A stretch of 64,000 nucleotides of DNA from Symbiodinium natans (GCA_905221605.1 CAJNDS010001668.1:918276-982275); one strand, 5' to 3'; positions 1 through 11,216 are shown, counted from the stretch's first letter. Made by a program: numbers and translations. Notes: generated by a model not told the origin, from the letters alone.

Positions 1-39
1 AGACGAAACCTGCGGCCCCCAATAGCAAGCCATTGCCTT

Positions 40-165
40 TAGTGTTTAGGGTTTATAGGGTTTAGGGTTTAGAGTTTATAAGGGTTCAGGGTTTAGGGTT
101 TAGAGTTTATAAGGGTTCAGGGTTTAGGGTTTAGAGTTTAGAGTTTAGGGTTTAGAGTTTAGGGC
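40..165. repeat. degenerate TTTAGGG tract
   Basis: G-rich strand telomere-type repeat with variants TTTATAGGG and TTCAGGG. It sits close to the left edge of the window but is followed by unique sequence, so it is an internal tract and not a chromosome end. Confidence 0.85.
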
Positions 166-720
166 GGAGACCCAAGAAAGCTTAAGCAACTCCCAACATC
201 ACGGCCCTCGGCTGGCGCCCTCAGGGCTACAGCAGTGGCTGGGGCGGAGGCAAAGGAGGCGCTTTCTGTTACGACATGCATACTTCTGTTTGTTCTTTGT
301 TCGGTTCTTCAAGGGACTAAAGGAGGGACCCTTATGAGGGGCCTTAGGGGTTCTTTAGGGGTTGTTTAGGGGCTGCTTAGGTATACAGGGACTATGTAAG
401 ACATATATATATATATATAGGGGTTATTTTGGGAATACGATTAATCTGTAAGTCTGTTCTTCTTGGTTGTTCGACGGTACTGCTAAATGCTGATTAATCT
501 GATCCTCCGGAAGTGTGGTATTTGTCCTTATTGAGCGGGCGCATATTGTCATGATCCTCCGGAATTTTGTTAAGGTTTTCCGGTCACCTAGTGGGGGCCG
601 GCAGTCAACATTTGGGAATACAGGGCTTAGAGTTCAGAATGAAAATTGTACGTAGATGCGGATGCGGATGCCTGAAACTTAAACATGCAGTTGTGAGTCA
701 GCACCTCGTTCGGATCTAGG
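166..720. other. mostly unique sequence, one weak exon-like stretch
   Basis: A glycine-rich open frame (GYSSGWGGGKGGAF) follows an AG near 223, but no donor is obvious. An (AT)n microsatellite lies near 402-418. Nothing else recognisable is seen. Confidence 0.3.
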
Positions 721-1203
721 GGCTATGGGTCCCTGAACCCTAAATAAACCCTAAACCCTCGACTCTACACCTTAAACCCTAAACCAAACCCTAACCCCAA
801 ACCCGAAGCCCTTATGGGGTTTCGGGCTCTTGGCAGGCTTCATGGGTCCTGGTGGAGGTGGATGCCGCCTGTCTGCAATGCATGTGGAGTTTGGGTTGGT
901 TTAGGGTCTGGGGTTTGAGGTTCAGGGTTTGGGGTTTAGGGTTTAGGATCTAGGGTAAACCCGAAACCCCAAACCCCAAGGCCCCAGACCCTCAACCCTG
1001 AAGCCTGGGTTCAACAGGACGTCGAGGGGGTGGGCTCCCACAGAAGCCTCCCCCAGAATTAGGATTTAGGATTTAAGGGTTCAGGGTTTGGGGCATAAGA
1101 AAGCAAAAATCAGGAAGGTTAGTGCGGGAGCCTTCAGGGCCCTGAACCCTGAACCCTAAACTCTAGCTACAAGGGTCCTACTGAAAACTGAAAAGCCGGG
1201 CAG

Positions 1204-1254
1204 AGTGTGGGGGCTGAGGGCTTAGGGTCCGATACTCCGGCTCTCCACGCTGAG
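1204..1254 (+). CDS. candidate internal exon, function unknown
   Basis: A CAG acceptor precedes 51 open bases (SVGAEGLGSDTPALHAE), followed by a consensus-like GTAAGG donor. The neighbouring sequence is degenerate telomere-type repeat. The exon is short and isolated, so the call rests only on the splice signals and the open frame. Confidence 0.35.
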
Positions 1255-3583
1255 GTAAGGGTGGAATGCCGACACCTGGCTCGCACTTCAGGAGTTTAGG
1301 GTTATCTTTCCACATCTGCTTCTTGAGGGGCTCAACTTTGGGTGCAGGGCGTCAAGGGTTCGAGCCCCGCGGGGTTATTGGCTGCTCTAGGTCATTCTGA
1401 AACCCACAAAGTTCAGCTCCTTAGCCGCGAAGCTTTAAAAGCGTTACTTATATAATCCATAAGGATCGGCGAAAGAAGGAACCCGGCAAGGAACCCCACA
1501 TATCTCAAGTGCATTCTCTAATGAAAGGGTGGTAGGCTCGCTGGATACACAGAGCTTTCTCCTCAAACCCTACACCCTGGACCCTTTCACTCTCATAAGA
1601 GAGTAGGACTTCTCGGTGTGCAGGATCGAGTTCGTCTTTCTTACGGTTATGGGCTTCGCCTTTTTAGGGCTTCGGGGATCTTCGGTTTTGGGGGTTTTAG
1701 GGCTTGAGGGTTTAGCTTGCAGGCTTAACTTGACGAGGCACAGATTCCACGCCAGACCCCAGAAGTCCCCCGAGGGGGCAAGCCCTGAAGCTCTCAAGAG
1801 CTGCAGAATTCCACCATACCCCCCCATGTGTCAGAGGCCTGCCGACCAACGTTCGGGGTTCGGTCAGAAGAGTTCTGGACCGTTTCTGGGGTTCATGTCA
1901 TCGCGTTTCGTACAGTTGGGTGCCATGCCAGAGATTCCTTTCAAGTCCTGGAATACGTCCTAGATCGTAATGTGAATTATTATTTCATGTTGAGCAATGT
2001 TGGGGAGATACTGCGCCCACATAGCCAGGTCAGGCCTCCCCCCCTCCCGCGCCGGCACAGAACCTGTTCAAAGGCCAGGCAAGGGAAAGTTCAACAACTT
2101 CGGCAAGGGCTTCGGCAAGTGAGCGCGCTTGGATGTGGGCTCTCTTAAGACCCTTTAACGCAAACCCTCCAAACCCCAAGACCACCCTTGAAGGAGTTTG
2201 AACTGCACAGCAGGTCCTTCATTAGGTGCTAGAGCTTGATGCAATGTGCAAAGCTTAAGAAACCTCAGCCCCTCAACCCCTTAGTATTCTAATCTAGGGT
2301 CTTGCACATGATCTACCATTGAGCCAGCGGAAGCATAACCCCCCCTGTGCGTAGATTGTGAGTCCAGAGCTGTTGAGTGGGGTTTGGGGATTGGGGTCTA
2401 GGTTTTGAAGGGTTTTCGGGTTTGGGGGTCTGGGGGTTTGCGGTTTCGGCTAGGCTCGTCATGTAGACAGGGATCCCCTCCCGGAAGCCGTACAATCCAA
2501 GTGTGCAGAGCCTGCACTCCAAGCCGGCAAGTGCCTGCTGAAATTGGCTTCGCGTACCGACGCGCATGGAGCCGCGAGGAAGGAGCCAAAAGGGCGCGCA
2601 GCTTTAGAAGGTTTAAGGGTTTAGGGTTTAGGATTTAGGGTTTAGGGTTTAGGGTTAGGGCTTAGGGTTTAGGATTTAGGGTTTAGGTGCACAAAGTCTC
2701 CCAGGTATTGGAGGCGCACTCTAGGCAGGTTGGGGCTCAATGTTCTTAGGATGGTGTGAGGAGTATCTGGACACGTAGGACTTCGACTAGCATGGCTAAG
2801 CAACCTTTATTAAAGAGAACGCTCTAGGCGGTCCATCCTCAGCTAAGCCGCTTGAACCCATGGAATGGGGGGGAGTTTACTTGAAGGTTCATGGGACTTG
2901 CTAAGAGGCTAAGCAAACTTGGGGCTAGTGACTTATTGAGGTCCTATGAAGGGCCCCTCGACCCAAGCCCTACAGCGACCTGTACAGTCTTTCTCCTGTC
3001 GCCGAAGTTGCCGGAATTGGGGAGGGCCTAGGGTTTGGGTTTAGGGTTGAGTGCCGGGGGCCCTAAGCCCTAAAACCTGAACCTGACGGTCCAAATCCCT
3101 CGCCTTTACAAAAATGTAATCCAGAAGCACATGCCCATGCCTGTAAAAGAAGCAAAAACAGCGGAGCCTTCTGAGGCCCTGCAGCAGCCTACCTGCCCAC
3201 TTCCAAGACCTGATGGAGGCTCCTGGCATCTTTTGAGGGGTTAGGGCTTAGGGTTTAGGGGTTAGGGGTTAGGGTGTAGGGGTTAGGGTTTAGGGTTTGG
3301 GGTGTAGGGGTTTCGAAATGTGTGCGTTCAAGCATCATGTCTGTTTTGCAGGTATTGCAACATGTATTTCCTGTATTCCTGTGCTGGAATATTCGGTAAT
3401 AAACTACATTCACGCTTAGCTTGGTGGCGAAGCTATCTTTGAAACCTTTAAGCCTCGTTGCCAACTTTGGAACCTTTAGAGGTCTAGAACTTGTGGATTG
3501 GATGGGTGCAGGGGGTTTAGGAGTTAAGGCATACCCCCACTCGGATAAGCTTGAACGGCCCTTTTGAGAGTGTCTGTACGTAC
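1255..3583. other. repeat-rich stretch with weak coding signals
   Basis: It contains TTTAGGG tracts at about 2605-2690 and 3235-3310 and scattered CCCTAAA remnants. Near 2040-2124 a frame ends GKFNNFGKGFGK-stop, which could be a terminal exon, but the boundary is unclear. No convincing gene is seen in the rest. Confidence 0.35.
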
Positions 3584-3800
3584 TTACCCTAAAACCTAAA
3601 CCCTAAACCCTAAACCCTAAACCCTAAACCCCCATCATCCTTGAGCTTGCTAAGTAGTCCCCTGGGCGGTTCGGAACCGCTGCAATTCCGACAAACTTGT
3701 CGGGGTCTGTGTCGCAGGTAGATACTGCGGAAATGGGGGTTTAGGGTTTAGGGTTTAGGGTTTAGGGTTTAGGGTTTAGGGTTTAGGGTTTAGGGTTGTA
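3584..3800. repeat. CCCTAAA tract facing a TTTAGGG tract around a short island
   Basis: CCCTAAA units at 3584-3632 face TTTAGGG units from 3735 onward, with about 100 bp of unique sequence between them containing two small hairpins (GGTTCGGAACC and CGACAAACTTGTCG). It is a small example of the C-rich/island/G-rich order seen across the window. Confidence 0.8.
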
Positions 3801-3873
3801 GGTTGTAGGGTTTAGGGTGTAGGGCTTAGGTTTAAGGTTCAGGGTTTCGGTATTTTGGGGTTTAGCCTCGCAG

Positions 3874-3969
3874 CTCTTCTTCGAGGTGGCCGCCGAGCTC
3901 GAGGCGCGCACGGCGAAGCGAGGCAGCACTACCCCGTCCAAGCGGCGTGCCTGGGTCCATCACTGGACG
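3874..3969 (+). CDS. exon of an unidentified gene
   Basis: A TCGCAG acceptor precedes 96 bases open in frame 0 (starts LFFEVAAELEARTAKRG, ends AWVHHWT). The donor is GTTTAGGG, the first bases of the downstream telomere-like tract. About 27 of 32 codons end in G or C, much more biased than the other frames. The peptide is basic and unknown to me. It is one of the clearest cases of an exon abutting TTTAGGG repeats with a GT at the junction. Confidence 0.7.
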
Positions 3970-5080
3970 GTTTAGGGTTTAGGGTTTAGGGTTTATGGTT
4001 TAGGGTAGTTACAACCCTGATCTATAGCCCCGTTTAGAATTCTTTTGCATTTCTACCATTATTTGTGTAAAACTCAAGGAACGATTGAGAGTATTCGGTT
4101 TATTCAGGTTCGAAGTGGAGGAGAGTGATCCTTGAACGTGCAAAACCCCGCACTCGTTGGGTTCTTAAAAACGCGTCTGTCCTATATAGGGCCTGAGACC
4201 AAGAACTCTTGGAAACCGCAAAGACAAGGACCTTACTTGGTCTAGGAAGATGGCTCTAGTGTGACCAGGTGGCTTAATGTAGGTGTTGGAGTTCTGCTTG
4301 GAGCTTCCTGGGTAGTAATAGCCAGGGTTGAACTTGTATCTACCCACCTTCAAGTTGGGTAGAGCCACGTGGAGACCAGATGTACTTCATCCGCATGAGG
4401 GTAGGCCTACCCACACCAAACCCTAGTTATGCATCCTGTACTGTACCCCAAACCCCCTACCCCAAGCCCAACAACCCACCAACCCCCGTAAACCTACAAC
4501 CCCGAAGCCCTCAACGGAGTTTTTTGGGGATTTTAATGGCTTTGTGGCCAGGTTGTAATTCAAGGGTTGAGGGCTTGAGCGTTTCTAGCGCCGGAAGCGG
4601 TGAGGATCGTTCGCCTTCGCGCTAGGTGCTAAGCCGAAGGCGCCCGCCTCGCCACAGAGCTGCTTCACGCCGAGGAACCCCTTGGGGAGGGCGAGTGTTG
4701 TGTTTGAGGTTGGGGGGTTAGACGCGGCTTGGGGGTTAGGGTTTGGGTGCGTTTTGGGTTCTTCCGACTAGATGGATGCCAGGCTTGTCAGTGGCTGTTG
4801 GGGGGGCGGGCGGGGGGGGGGTTGGGGGGGGATTCTACGGTACGGCCCGAAAGCTCCTAAGTCCTGAGCCAAACGACCACAATCCCCCCGAAGCCTGAGT
4901 CATTAAGTTTGCCAAGCCCTGGTTCTTACATCCTAACTACTCAACTTAATCTCGAAACCCATATTCTTAAACCCTAAATCCTAAACCCTCAGCCCTAAAC
5001 CCTAAGCATCAAATCCCTACTCCTTAAACCGTAAAGCCCCCCTAGATCCCAAAATCTTCAAACCCTCCCATGAGTTGCAG

Positions 5081-5178
5081 CCTCAAGGAAACCGCGACGC
5101 TGGGCACCGCAGCAAAGCTGCCGCCCAGCAAATTCTGGCAGAATACTGGAGGGCTTCCCTATAGACCATTTTTTGACG
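5081..5178 (+). CDS. candidate exon, two open frames
   Basis: The exon is bounded by GTTGCAG and a G|GTATGG donor. Frame 2 reads LKETATLGTAAKLPPSKF; frame 0 reads AGHRSKAAAQQILAEYW and ends in a stop. Both look protein-like, so only the island and its splice signals are claimed. Confidence 0.45.
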
Positions 5179-5260
5179 GTATGGTTTAGGGTTTTGGCTT
5201 TGGGGCCTCAAACCCTAGGTTTTTTGCACATGTCACATGTCCTATTTCTAAGCATGCAAC

Positions 5261-5479
5261 GTGGCATGCGATCTTCCTGTTGAGAACCCATGCTTTCCAG
5301 GGCGGACATGTGACAGAATACCGTGTCGAAAGCGTCAGATCATGAGCGGAGGGGTGACAAAGACTAAGAACATATGGGAGACAGTACTGGACAACAACAA
5401 ATCAAGCAGTCAATCAGGCACAACTACATCCAGCACAGCAGCCCAGTCCCCGAATGCCCCCGACCCAGACCCTAATTAA
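5261..5479 (+). CDS. 72-aa open frame, possible terminal exon
   Basis: The frame reads through KTKNIWETVLDNNKSSSQ and a Ser/Thr-rich tail to APDPDPN-stop. The TAA is formed where the CCCTAAA array begins. The region 5261-5470 is unique sequence and contains AG acceptor candidates (TTTCCAG near 5300). It may be the end of a gene or a short independent one. No family is recognised. Confidence 0.45.
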   Translation: MACDLPVENPCFPGRTCDRIPCRKRQIMSGGVTKTKNIWETVLDNNKSSSQSGTTTSSTAAQSPNAPDPDPN

Positions 5480-5638
5480 ACCCTAAACCCTAAACCCTAA
5501 ACCCTAAACCCTAAACCCTAAACCCTAAACCCTAAACCCTAAACCCTAAACCCTAAACCCTAAACCCTAAACCCTAAACCCTAAACCCTAAACCCTAAAC
5601 CCTAAACCCTAAACCCTAAACCCTAAACCCTAAACCCT
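5478..5638. repeat. near-perfect (CCCTAAA)n array
   Basis: About 23 uninterrupted CCCTAAA units, among the longest clean runs in the window. The array ends abruptly in unique sequence at about 5639, so it is interstitial. Confidence 0.95.
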
Positions 5639-5716
5639 ACTCACTTAATTCTGAATTGGAATCCGTTTAGTCGCCAAGTGTCTCGCTTCGTGACAGCCCG
5701 CATGACCGATTGCATA

Positions 5717-5830
5717 AACCCCAAACCCCAAACCCCAAACCCCAAACCCCAAACCCCAAACCCTAAACCCTAAACCCTAAACCCTAAACCCTAAACCCTA
5801 AACACTAAACCCTAAACCCTAAACCCTAAG
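5717..5830. repeat. CCCCAAA then CCCTAAA array
   Basis: Six CCCCAAA units are followed by about nine CCCTAAA units. The grouped variants suggest local expansion of one unit rather than fresh addition at a telomere. Confidence 0.9.
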
Positions 5831-6025
5831 AAAGTGGGGAGACTGAAGAAGCAACCTCAGGAGGGCCAAGAAAAAATGGACAACAACATGTTTGGGGGGT
5901 GGAAACAGCAACCTCGGGTGTCAAAAGACGCAAGGGTGGGCATCTAACCCTAAACCCTAAACCCTAAACCCTAAACCCTAAACCCTAAACCCTAAACCCT
6001 AAACCCTAAACCCTAAACCCCAAAC

Positions 6026-6925
6026 CCCTAAACCCTAAGCAGGTCCGATTTCTACCCCTTTCCCCCCCCCCCAATCCCCCCAGCTGTACCTTGCGCATGC
6101 CAAAATTGGCGGCCCTTCAAGCTCGAGTTTTTTGTTGCTTCCGGACTTCCCTCAACCCTAAGCCCTAAGCCTTCGACCCGGAACCCTAGATAAACCCCTA
6201 AACCCTAATTAATCCCTGAACCCTAAACTTACTTCGGCGTCTGGGCTAGACAAGCGGCACCCTAAACCCTTATACCCCAATCATACCATGAACCCTAAAA
6301 CCCTAATTCAACCCTAAAACCCTAAAACCCTAAAACCCTAAAACCCTAAAACCCTAAACCCTAAAACCCTAAAACCCTAAACCCTAAAACCCTAAACCCT
6401 AAACCCTAAATCCCTAAAACCCTAAACCCTAAACCCTAAACCCTAAACCCTAAACCCTAAACCCTAAACCCTAAACCCCTAAACCCTAAGCAGGTCCGAT
6501 TTCTACCCCTTTCCCCCCCCCCAATCCCCCCAGCTGTACCTTGCGCATGCCAAAATTGGCGGCCCTTCAAGCTCGAGTTTTTTGTTGCTTCCGGACTTCC
6601 CTCAACCCTAAGCCCTAAGCCTTCGACCCGGAACCCTAGATAAACCCCTACACCCTAATTAATCCCTGAACCCTAAACTTACTTCGGCGTCTGGGCTAGA
6701 CAAGCGGCACCCTAAACCCTTATACCCCAATCATACCATGAACCCTAAAACCCTAATTCAACCCTAAAACCCTAAAACCCTAAAACCCTAAAACCCTAAA
6801 ACCCTAAACCCTAAACCCTAAACCCTAAACCCTAAACCCTAAACCCCTAAAACCCTAAACCCTAAACCCTAAACCCCTAAACCCTAAACCCTAAACCCTA
6901 AACTTACTTATCGGCCGGACAAGCG
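6026..6925. repeat. tandem duplication of a ~450-bp unit
   Basis: Unit 1 (from about 6026) and unit 2 (from about 6476) share a unique core starting CAGGTCCGATTTCTACCCC at 6040 and 6491. Over about 330 bp I see one substitution (TAAACCCTAATT versus TACACCCTAATT) and one length change in a C-run (11 versus 10). Each unit holds the core plus flanking CCCTAAA arrays, so the duplication is recent and includes repeat tracts. An open frame after CCCCCAG (LYLAHAKIGGPSSSSF) is copied in both. Confidence 0.9.
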
Positions 6926-6941
6926 GCTTTCTTCACCCCAG

Positions 6942-7014
6942 GCACCTGCCGCCGCCGACACTTCCGGAAAGCGCCCGAGTCCCAGCCCACTCCCTAAACC
7001 TGAAGCCCTTGGGT
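6942..7014 (+). CDS. candidate exon, Ala/Pro/Ser-rich
   Basis: The acceptor TTCACCCCAG precedes APAAADTSGKRPSPSPLP. The island is GC-rich and lies between a CCCTAAA tract and a TTTAGGG tract. The 3' end is not certain. Confidence 0.4.
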
Positions 7015-7248
7015 TCATAGGGTTTAGGGCTTAGGGTTTAGGGTTTAGAGTGTAGGGTTTTGGGTTTTGGGTTTTGGGTCTTGGGTTTTGGGTTTTGGGT
7101 TTTGGGTTTTGGGTTTACGCGGTTTAGGGTTTAGGGCTAGTAGAGTAAACGCAAATCCCTAAACCCTGAACTTGGGGTGGGTTTGGCGTGGGGCACTGGA
7201 AATCGGAGTTTGGGGGTTGGGCGGAAAGGGTTTAATTAGGAATTTAGG

Positions 7249-7357
7249 TTGGGATGTTCCCTGTATACTAACAGTCCTGAGTAGGGATTGTAGTACCCCC
7301 TAATACAATCTTTTTTTTGGACTGTAAGCCCTGTAAGTATTCAGCGGAACATCCCAA
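7249..7357. mobile_element. family-1 inverted-repeat element (introner-like), diverged copy
   Basis: The left end TTGGGATGTTCC..TATACTAACAGTCC and the right end GGAACATCCCAA match the family termini; the right inner arm has decayed. The flanking 8-mers AATTTAGG and GATTTAGC share six positions, a possible old target duplication. A CCCAAG directly at the right end could serve as the acceptor of the next exon. Confidence 0.75.
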
Positions 7358-7358
7358 G

Positions 7359-7438
7359 ATTTAGCGGTTGACGCCAGTGGATGTGACAGCTTTGCTCCCA
7401 CCCTGTATGTCTGCTGGTCATGCGCGAGGTTCAGTTTC
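7359..7438 (+). CDS. candidate exon directly after a family-1 element
   Basis: The AG of the element-end CCCAAG could be the acceptor. The following frame reads LAVDASGCDSFAPTLYVCWS and the candidate donor is GTTCAG. The exon start therefore lies within two bases of the end of the inverted repeat. Confidence 0.45.
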
Positions 7439-8837
7439 AACCGCCCCACCGGCTAAACCCTAAACCCTAAACCCTAAACCCTGAACCCTGACCCCTGAAC
7501 CCTAAACCTAAACCCTAAACCCTAAACCCTAAACCCTAAACCCTAAACCCTAAACCCGAAACTAAACCCTTGAACACTGAATTCTGATCAGGTCTTGCGC
7601 CGAGACTCTGAGGCGAGAGCCTGAGAGTTGTCGCCTTTCGCTTCAGGGTTTGGAGGGGTTTGGGAAGTGTTTGTTTCATGTTTGTGTGCGTTTTGTCTTT
7701 TTCAGTGTGTCGGGAAGAAATTTGGGATTAATTGCGTTGCGTGGCCTTCTAACTTTCCACTTTCCTGTCTTTTTTTCTTCTGATGGGGTGGGGGTCGGGG
7801 GTGAGGGGGGGGGGGGTGGAGTCGGGGAAGAAATGCGTTTGCTCGGGCAGCATAGGGGGTTTAGGGTCTAAGTTGTTCGGCGTTTACGGGGTTTGGAGGT
7901 TTGGGGTTCGCTAGCAGACCGATGTTTCGCACGGTCTGACTCGGCGATATGCCATGTAAACAATCCCATTCTCCCGTTCCGTTTTTTGGCGAGGAATACC
8001 CAACAAAAGGTGCAATTTAGCTGTTTTTTCATGTTAAGGACGGTTAAGGCCCATTTGGACCCTTCGTTCGCTAAACCCTAAACCCTTTAGTAGGCAAGGA
8101 CATTGCACGTGGGGTTAGAAGTAAGGCGACTGTAGAGAATTGCTTCTAACCTCCTCTGGGGCACGTATTTGGGACATGTTCAACCAGGCAGCTTTCTGTG
8201 GAAGAGTCTGAAAAGAAGCTTGTGTCAACCCTTTGCGGAGGCTCATATAACTAGCAACTACCCCGCTGTGACTGTCCCTTAGGTTTCAACTACCCATGAG
8301 CCTTCAAGTGGGATTAAGGTTTGGGATTGATATGAGGTTTAGGGTTGGGTTTCGGGTTTCGGGTTTAGGGTTTCGGGTTTCGGGTTTAGAGTTTAAAATT
8401 TAAGGTTTAGGGTTTAGGTTCTTGGTTTGCCAACTAGTTGTATTTGGGGTTCTAAACCAGTTGGTGCACAACATAAGGCCAATTAGTGGTCGTGATGGGA
8501 ACCTTGAGTTTTTTTCGAGAAAGGAAGTCCCATGAAATCTCAAACTCGCATGCTATGCGGCAAGTAGGAAAACGCAACCTGTCGAAAACCCAGACTCTCA
8601 TGACCGCTGTTGGGAGCAGGACAAGGGGCAGATTTCAAGACCCTAAGCCCTTACACCTTCAACTCCTCTACTCACTACTGATTAATTAATTGCTTAAGAA
8701 CCCCGAAAACTTCCTTATTAAAGGTAATATAGGGATTACTATGTTTTATTCTTTTGGGGTTCTTAAGCAAATAGTAGCAAAGCGGAGCCTCCAAGCCTCC
8801 TAGCCTACTGAAGCCCCTCCAAACTTACCAACTCCAG

Positions 8838-8925
8838 TCTCACCGAGGCACATGAACATCCGGCTGTGGAGGCAGAAGGTAATGGAGGCGGCGCAGGGTC
8901 TGTCGTTTACCAGGGGCGTGATGAG
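8838..8925 (+). CDS. candidate exon, unknown function
   Basis: An ACTCCAG acceptor precedes an 88-base open island (LTEAHEHPAVEAEGNGGGAG then SVVYQGRDE) with a GTGTTT donor. A long poly-G run starts about 20 bases downstream. The same frame stays open to the poly-G run, so the donor could lie slightly later. Confidence 0.5.
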
Positions 8926-8967
8926 GTGTTTAAGCATTTTGTGGTGGGGGGGGGGGGGGGGGGGGCC

Positions 8968-9185
8968 AGCATCTGAGAAAGCATGGGTGTTGGATTGTTT
9001 TGGTTCCGCCTGGCCTGGAGCTCTCTCCCAGATTTCCGTCCCGACGAACCACAGTTCTAGTGCCGGAGCTCTTGTGTTGGCTGAGTCGTTGGTTTGTTTT
9101 TTCTAAGCTGGGGAGAGGCGCATGGGATATTCTTTCGTGTGAGGAGAACTATGACATGGGAAGACCGCTACGCCCTAGGTTTTAG
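8968..9185 (+). CDS. 72-codon open frame, uncertain
   Basis: The frame is open from after the poly-G run to TAG at 9183-9185, with segments VLVPPGLELSPRF and CEENYDMGRPLRPRF. Composition is less G/C-biased than in the best exons. It may be exon plus read-through. Confidence 0.3.
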
Positions 9186-9307
9186 GGTTTGGGGTTTGGG
9201 GTTTGGGGTTTGGGGTTTGGGGTTTGGGGTTTAGGGTTGAAGGGGTTTAGTTCAATTTTAGGTTTTAGGGGATAAACCCCAAACTTCTCTAAGCCTCCAA
9301 CTGGCAG

Positions 9308-9412
9308 GGTGAGATCTCTTCCGAGATTCGCAGCTTCCTGACGAGAAATCGGCAGGCCGGCATCGTAAACGGGACCTCAACCCATTATTGCAAGGAAGAA
9401 CCCTTAAAGTGA
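9308..9412 (+). CDS. candidate terminal exon
   Basis: A CTGGCAG acceptor precedes a frame (GEISSEIRSFLTRNRQAG, later THYCKEEPLK) that ends at TGA 9410-9412. It is open in phase 0. A shorter frame with its own acceptor follows at 9466-9550. The protein is unknown. Confidence 0.5.
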   Translation, partial: GEISSEIRSFLTRNRQAGIVNGTSTHYCKEEPLK

Positions 9413-9842
9413 TCATGAGAACCTGAAAGATAGGGAAGAATCCTGAGCTAAGGGCTCTTGGCAGTTTCGACGTTCGGTTGAGGGCATCTGCCTTTGCCCA
9501 GGGCAACGGACTGCACGGGCCGAGGGTTCATCGATCCGTTCCTGCTGGGTGGTGGGGGTTTCGAGTGTAAGGTTTACTTGCAGGTTCTGAGCAGCGAAGT
9601 ATAGCATCAGGCACCTTACATCCCCGTATGTAAGCCCTGTTTCTTTTTTGCGATTATATGTGGGCTCTCTAATTCCCTCTATACGGACCATTATGTAAAG
9701 TGTAGGGCTTCGGGTATTCAAGCCGATCCTTCGGGAAGGAAAAACCCCTCAAGTTTTACATGGCTTGGGGCCGCGAAGGCCGAAACCCCCCAGGTGTAAT
9801 CCCCCAAAACCTTGTGATTCATGACTCCTGAACTACTAGGTA

Positions 9843-9931
9843 GGCCTTTGGGACATTCTCATATTTTGCTTATTGGGTTTAAGAGGACAACATTGAAGAG
9901 CATTGTTCAGAAGGCAAAAGCCGTCCTAGAC
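9843..9931. mobile_element. family-3 dispersed repeat, copy A
   Basis: It shares a ~90-bp core with 43328-43420 and 47127-47222: ..TTGGGACATT..., CTTATTGGGTTTAAGAGGA and a CCTAG end. The copy begins at a GTAGGC and ends at CCTAG, so GT..AG bound it. Confidence 0.65.
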
Positions 9932-10062
9932 TCGTACCGTAAACCCTTCAAACCACAAACCCTGAAAACCCGAGACGACCCCTAACTCCTAAGCCCCCAT
10001 AGCCCCCCAACCCCAACCCTAGCCCTGCAAAGCCCTGAGCCCTAAGTTGTGTGCGCCTGCAG

Positions 10063-10105
10063 TATTCAAAGACTGACAGTAGTACTGGCAGCAAACATTT
10101 GTCAG
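10063..10105 (+). CDS. small candidate exon with strong donor
   Basis: CCTGCAG precedes 43 bases (YSKTDSSTGSKHLS), followed by CAG|GTAAGG, the best donor match in this part of the window. Isolated. Confidence 0.45.
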
Positions 10106-10268
10106 GTAAGGTTCACACATCGTTCAAACCTTAACCTCTATATAACTTGCTGCCCCAATACCCTAATCCCCGCAACCCTATAACCCAAGAACTCTAAGAA
10201 CCGGAAGCTCCCTTCACCTTCGGCCGGGGAGCCGCTCAGTGGGGACAGATGCACATTAGAAACCCTAG

Positions 10269-10338
10269 ACTCCCGGAGGTCACATCACTGCCGGAACTTC
10301 GGGATGCGCTGCACCTTGTCCTTACGAAATGGGGCTGG
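10269..10338 (+). CDS. duplicated exon 1, copy 1
   Basis: This 70-bp exon reads LPEVTSLPELRDALHLVLTK. Its acceptor is a CCCTAG and its donor is GTAGGGTTTAGGG, so both boundaries lie in telomere-type repeat. Against copy 2 (12351-12420) three of four clear substitutions in this frame are synonymous and one changes His to Pro, which supports this frame. Function unknown. Confidence 0.65.
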
Positions 10339-10340
10339 GT

Positions 10341-10455
10341 AGGGTTTAGGGTTTAGGGTTTAAGGTTGAGGGTTTAGGGTTTAGGGTTAGGGTTTAGGGT
10401 TTAGGGTTTAGGGTTTAGGGTTTAAGGTTTAGGGTTTAGGGTTTAGGGTTTAGGA
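10341..10455. repeat. TTTAGGG array
   Basis: About 16 units with TTTAAGG and TTAGGG variants, starting at the donor of the preceding exon. Confidence 0.9.
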
Positions 10456-10751
10456 GTTAAATGGGTAACCTTCCATGTGGTACGCACAATCCTGTTTCTA
10501 ACTGTGGGACTTTAGACAGAGAATGGCACTAGTTCGTATATAAGGGCTATATAGGGGGGCACCCTTTTTAAGGCCCATACTAAGGCACCATGTAACTACC
10601 CTGAGACACAGAATTCAGGCCTCATGGCCCCGGGTGCTGGAAAATTCTGGGTCGAAGGCCCCCTTGCGCAACTCAAAGGAAGAGTAAACTCCAGCCCCTC
10701 AACTCTGACCCTAGACCTTAACAGTTCCCAAACACCTCCAGAGATCCCCAG

Positions 10752-10820
10752 GAATCAGAGTCCAGAAGCGCGGCGCCGTGAGGCTGAGCTGTGCTTGATG
10801 CGGGTGGTGCCAGTGGTTTC
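10752..10820 (+). CDS. duplicated exon 2, copy 1
   Basis: A CCCCAG acceptor precedes 69 bases reading NQSPEARRREAELCLMRV, followed by a GTAACT donor. Copy 2 at 12991-13059 differs at CGG versus CAA (Arg to Gln). The flanking sequence, including CTCTTTCYAATATGCCTA, is also duplicated. Confidence 0.6.
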
Positions 10821-11216
10821 GTAACTTACCCTTAACCCTAAACCCTAAACCTTAACTCTTTCTAATATGCCTAGGGGCACTTCATATTAAAGTTAGCTAG
10901 CTTTCGTAGCCTTGTGGTATCCTGATTCTATAGTATGTCTGGAGGCAGTTGCGTTACAGCTAGCTTGCGTTAGTTTACTGGTCGCCAAGGATGTAGGACA
11001 TCTAGGGCTCAACAACCATAACCAACAACTAACCCCCAACCCTAAGCCGTAAAACCCTGAATCCTAAACCCTACAACCCTGAACTCTAAACCCAAAAACC
11101 CTGAACCCTGAACCTTAAATCCTAATCCCTAAACCCCCAAGCCCCCCAAACCCCTAAACCCCTAAACCTAGAACCCCTAAACCCCTAAACCCTAAACCCT
11201 GAAGGCCCGGGCAGCC

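Noticed and set aside
1343..1372. GGTTCGAGCCCC, resembling a T-loop
   Set aside because: Only three base pairs with a 6-base loop and no upstream cloverleaf.
2300..2335. Minus-strand tRNA-like D-arm (TGGCTCAATGGTAGA)
   Set aside because: The A-box is good, but the D-stem has a mismatch, no anticodon stem forms and there is no T-arm; at most a tRNA-derived relic.
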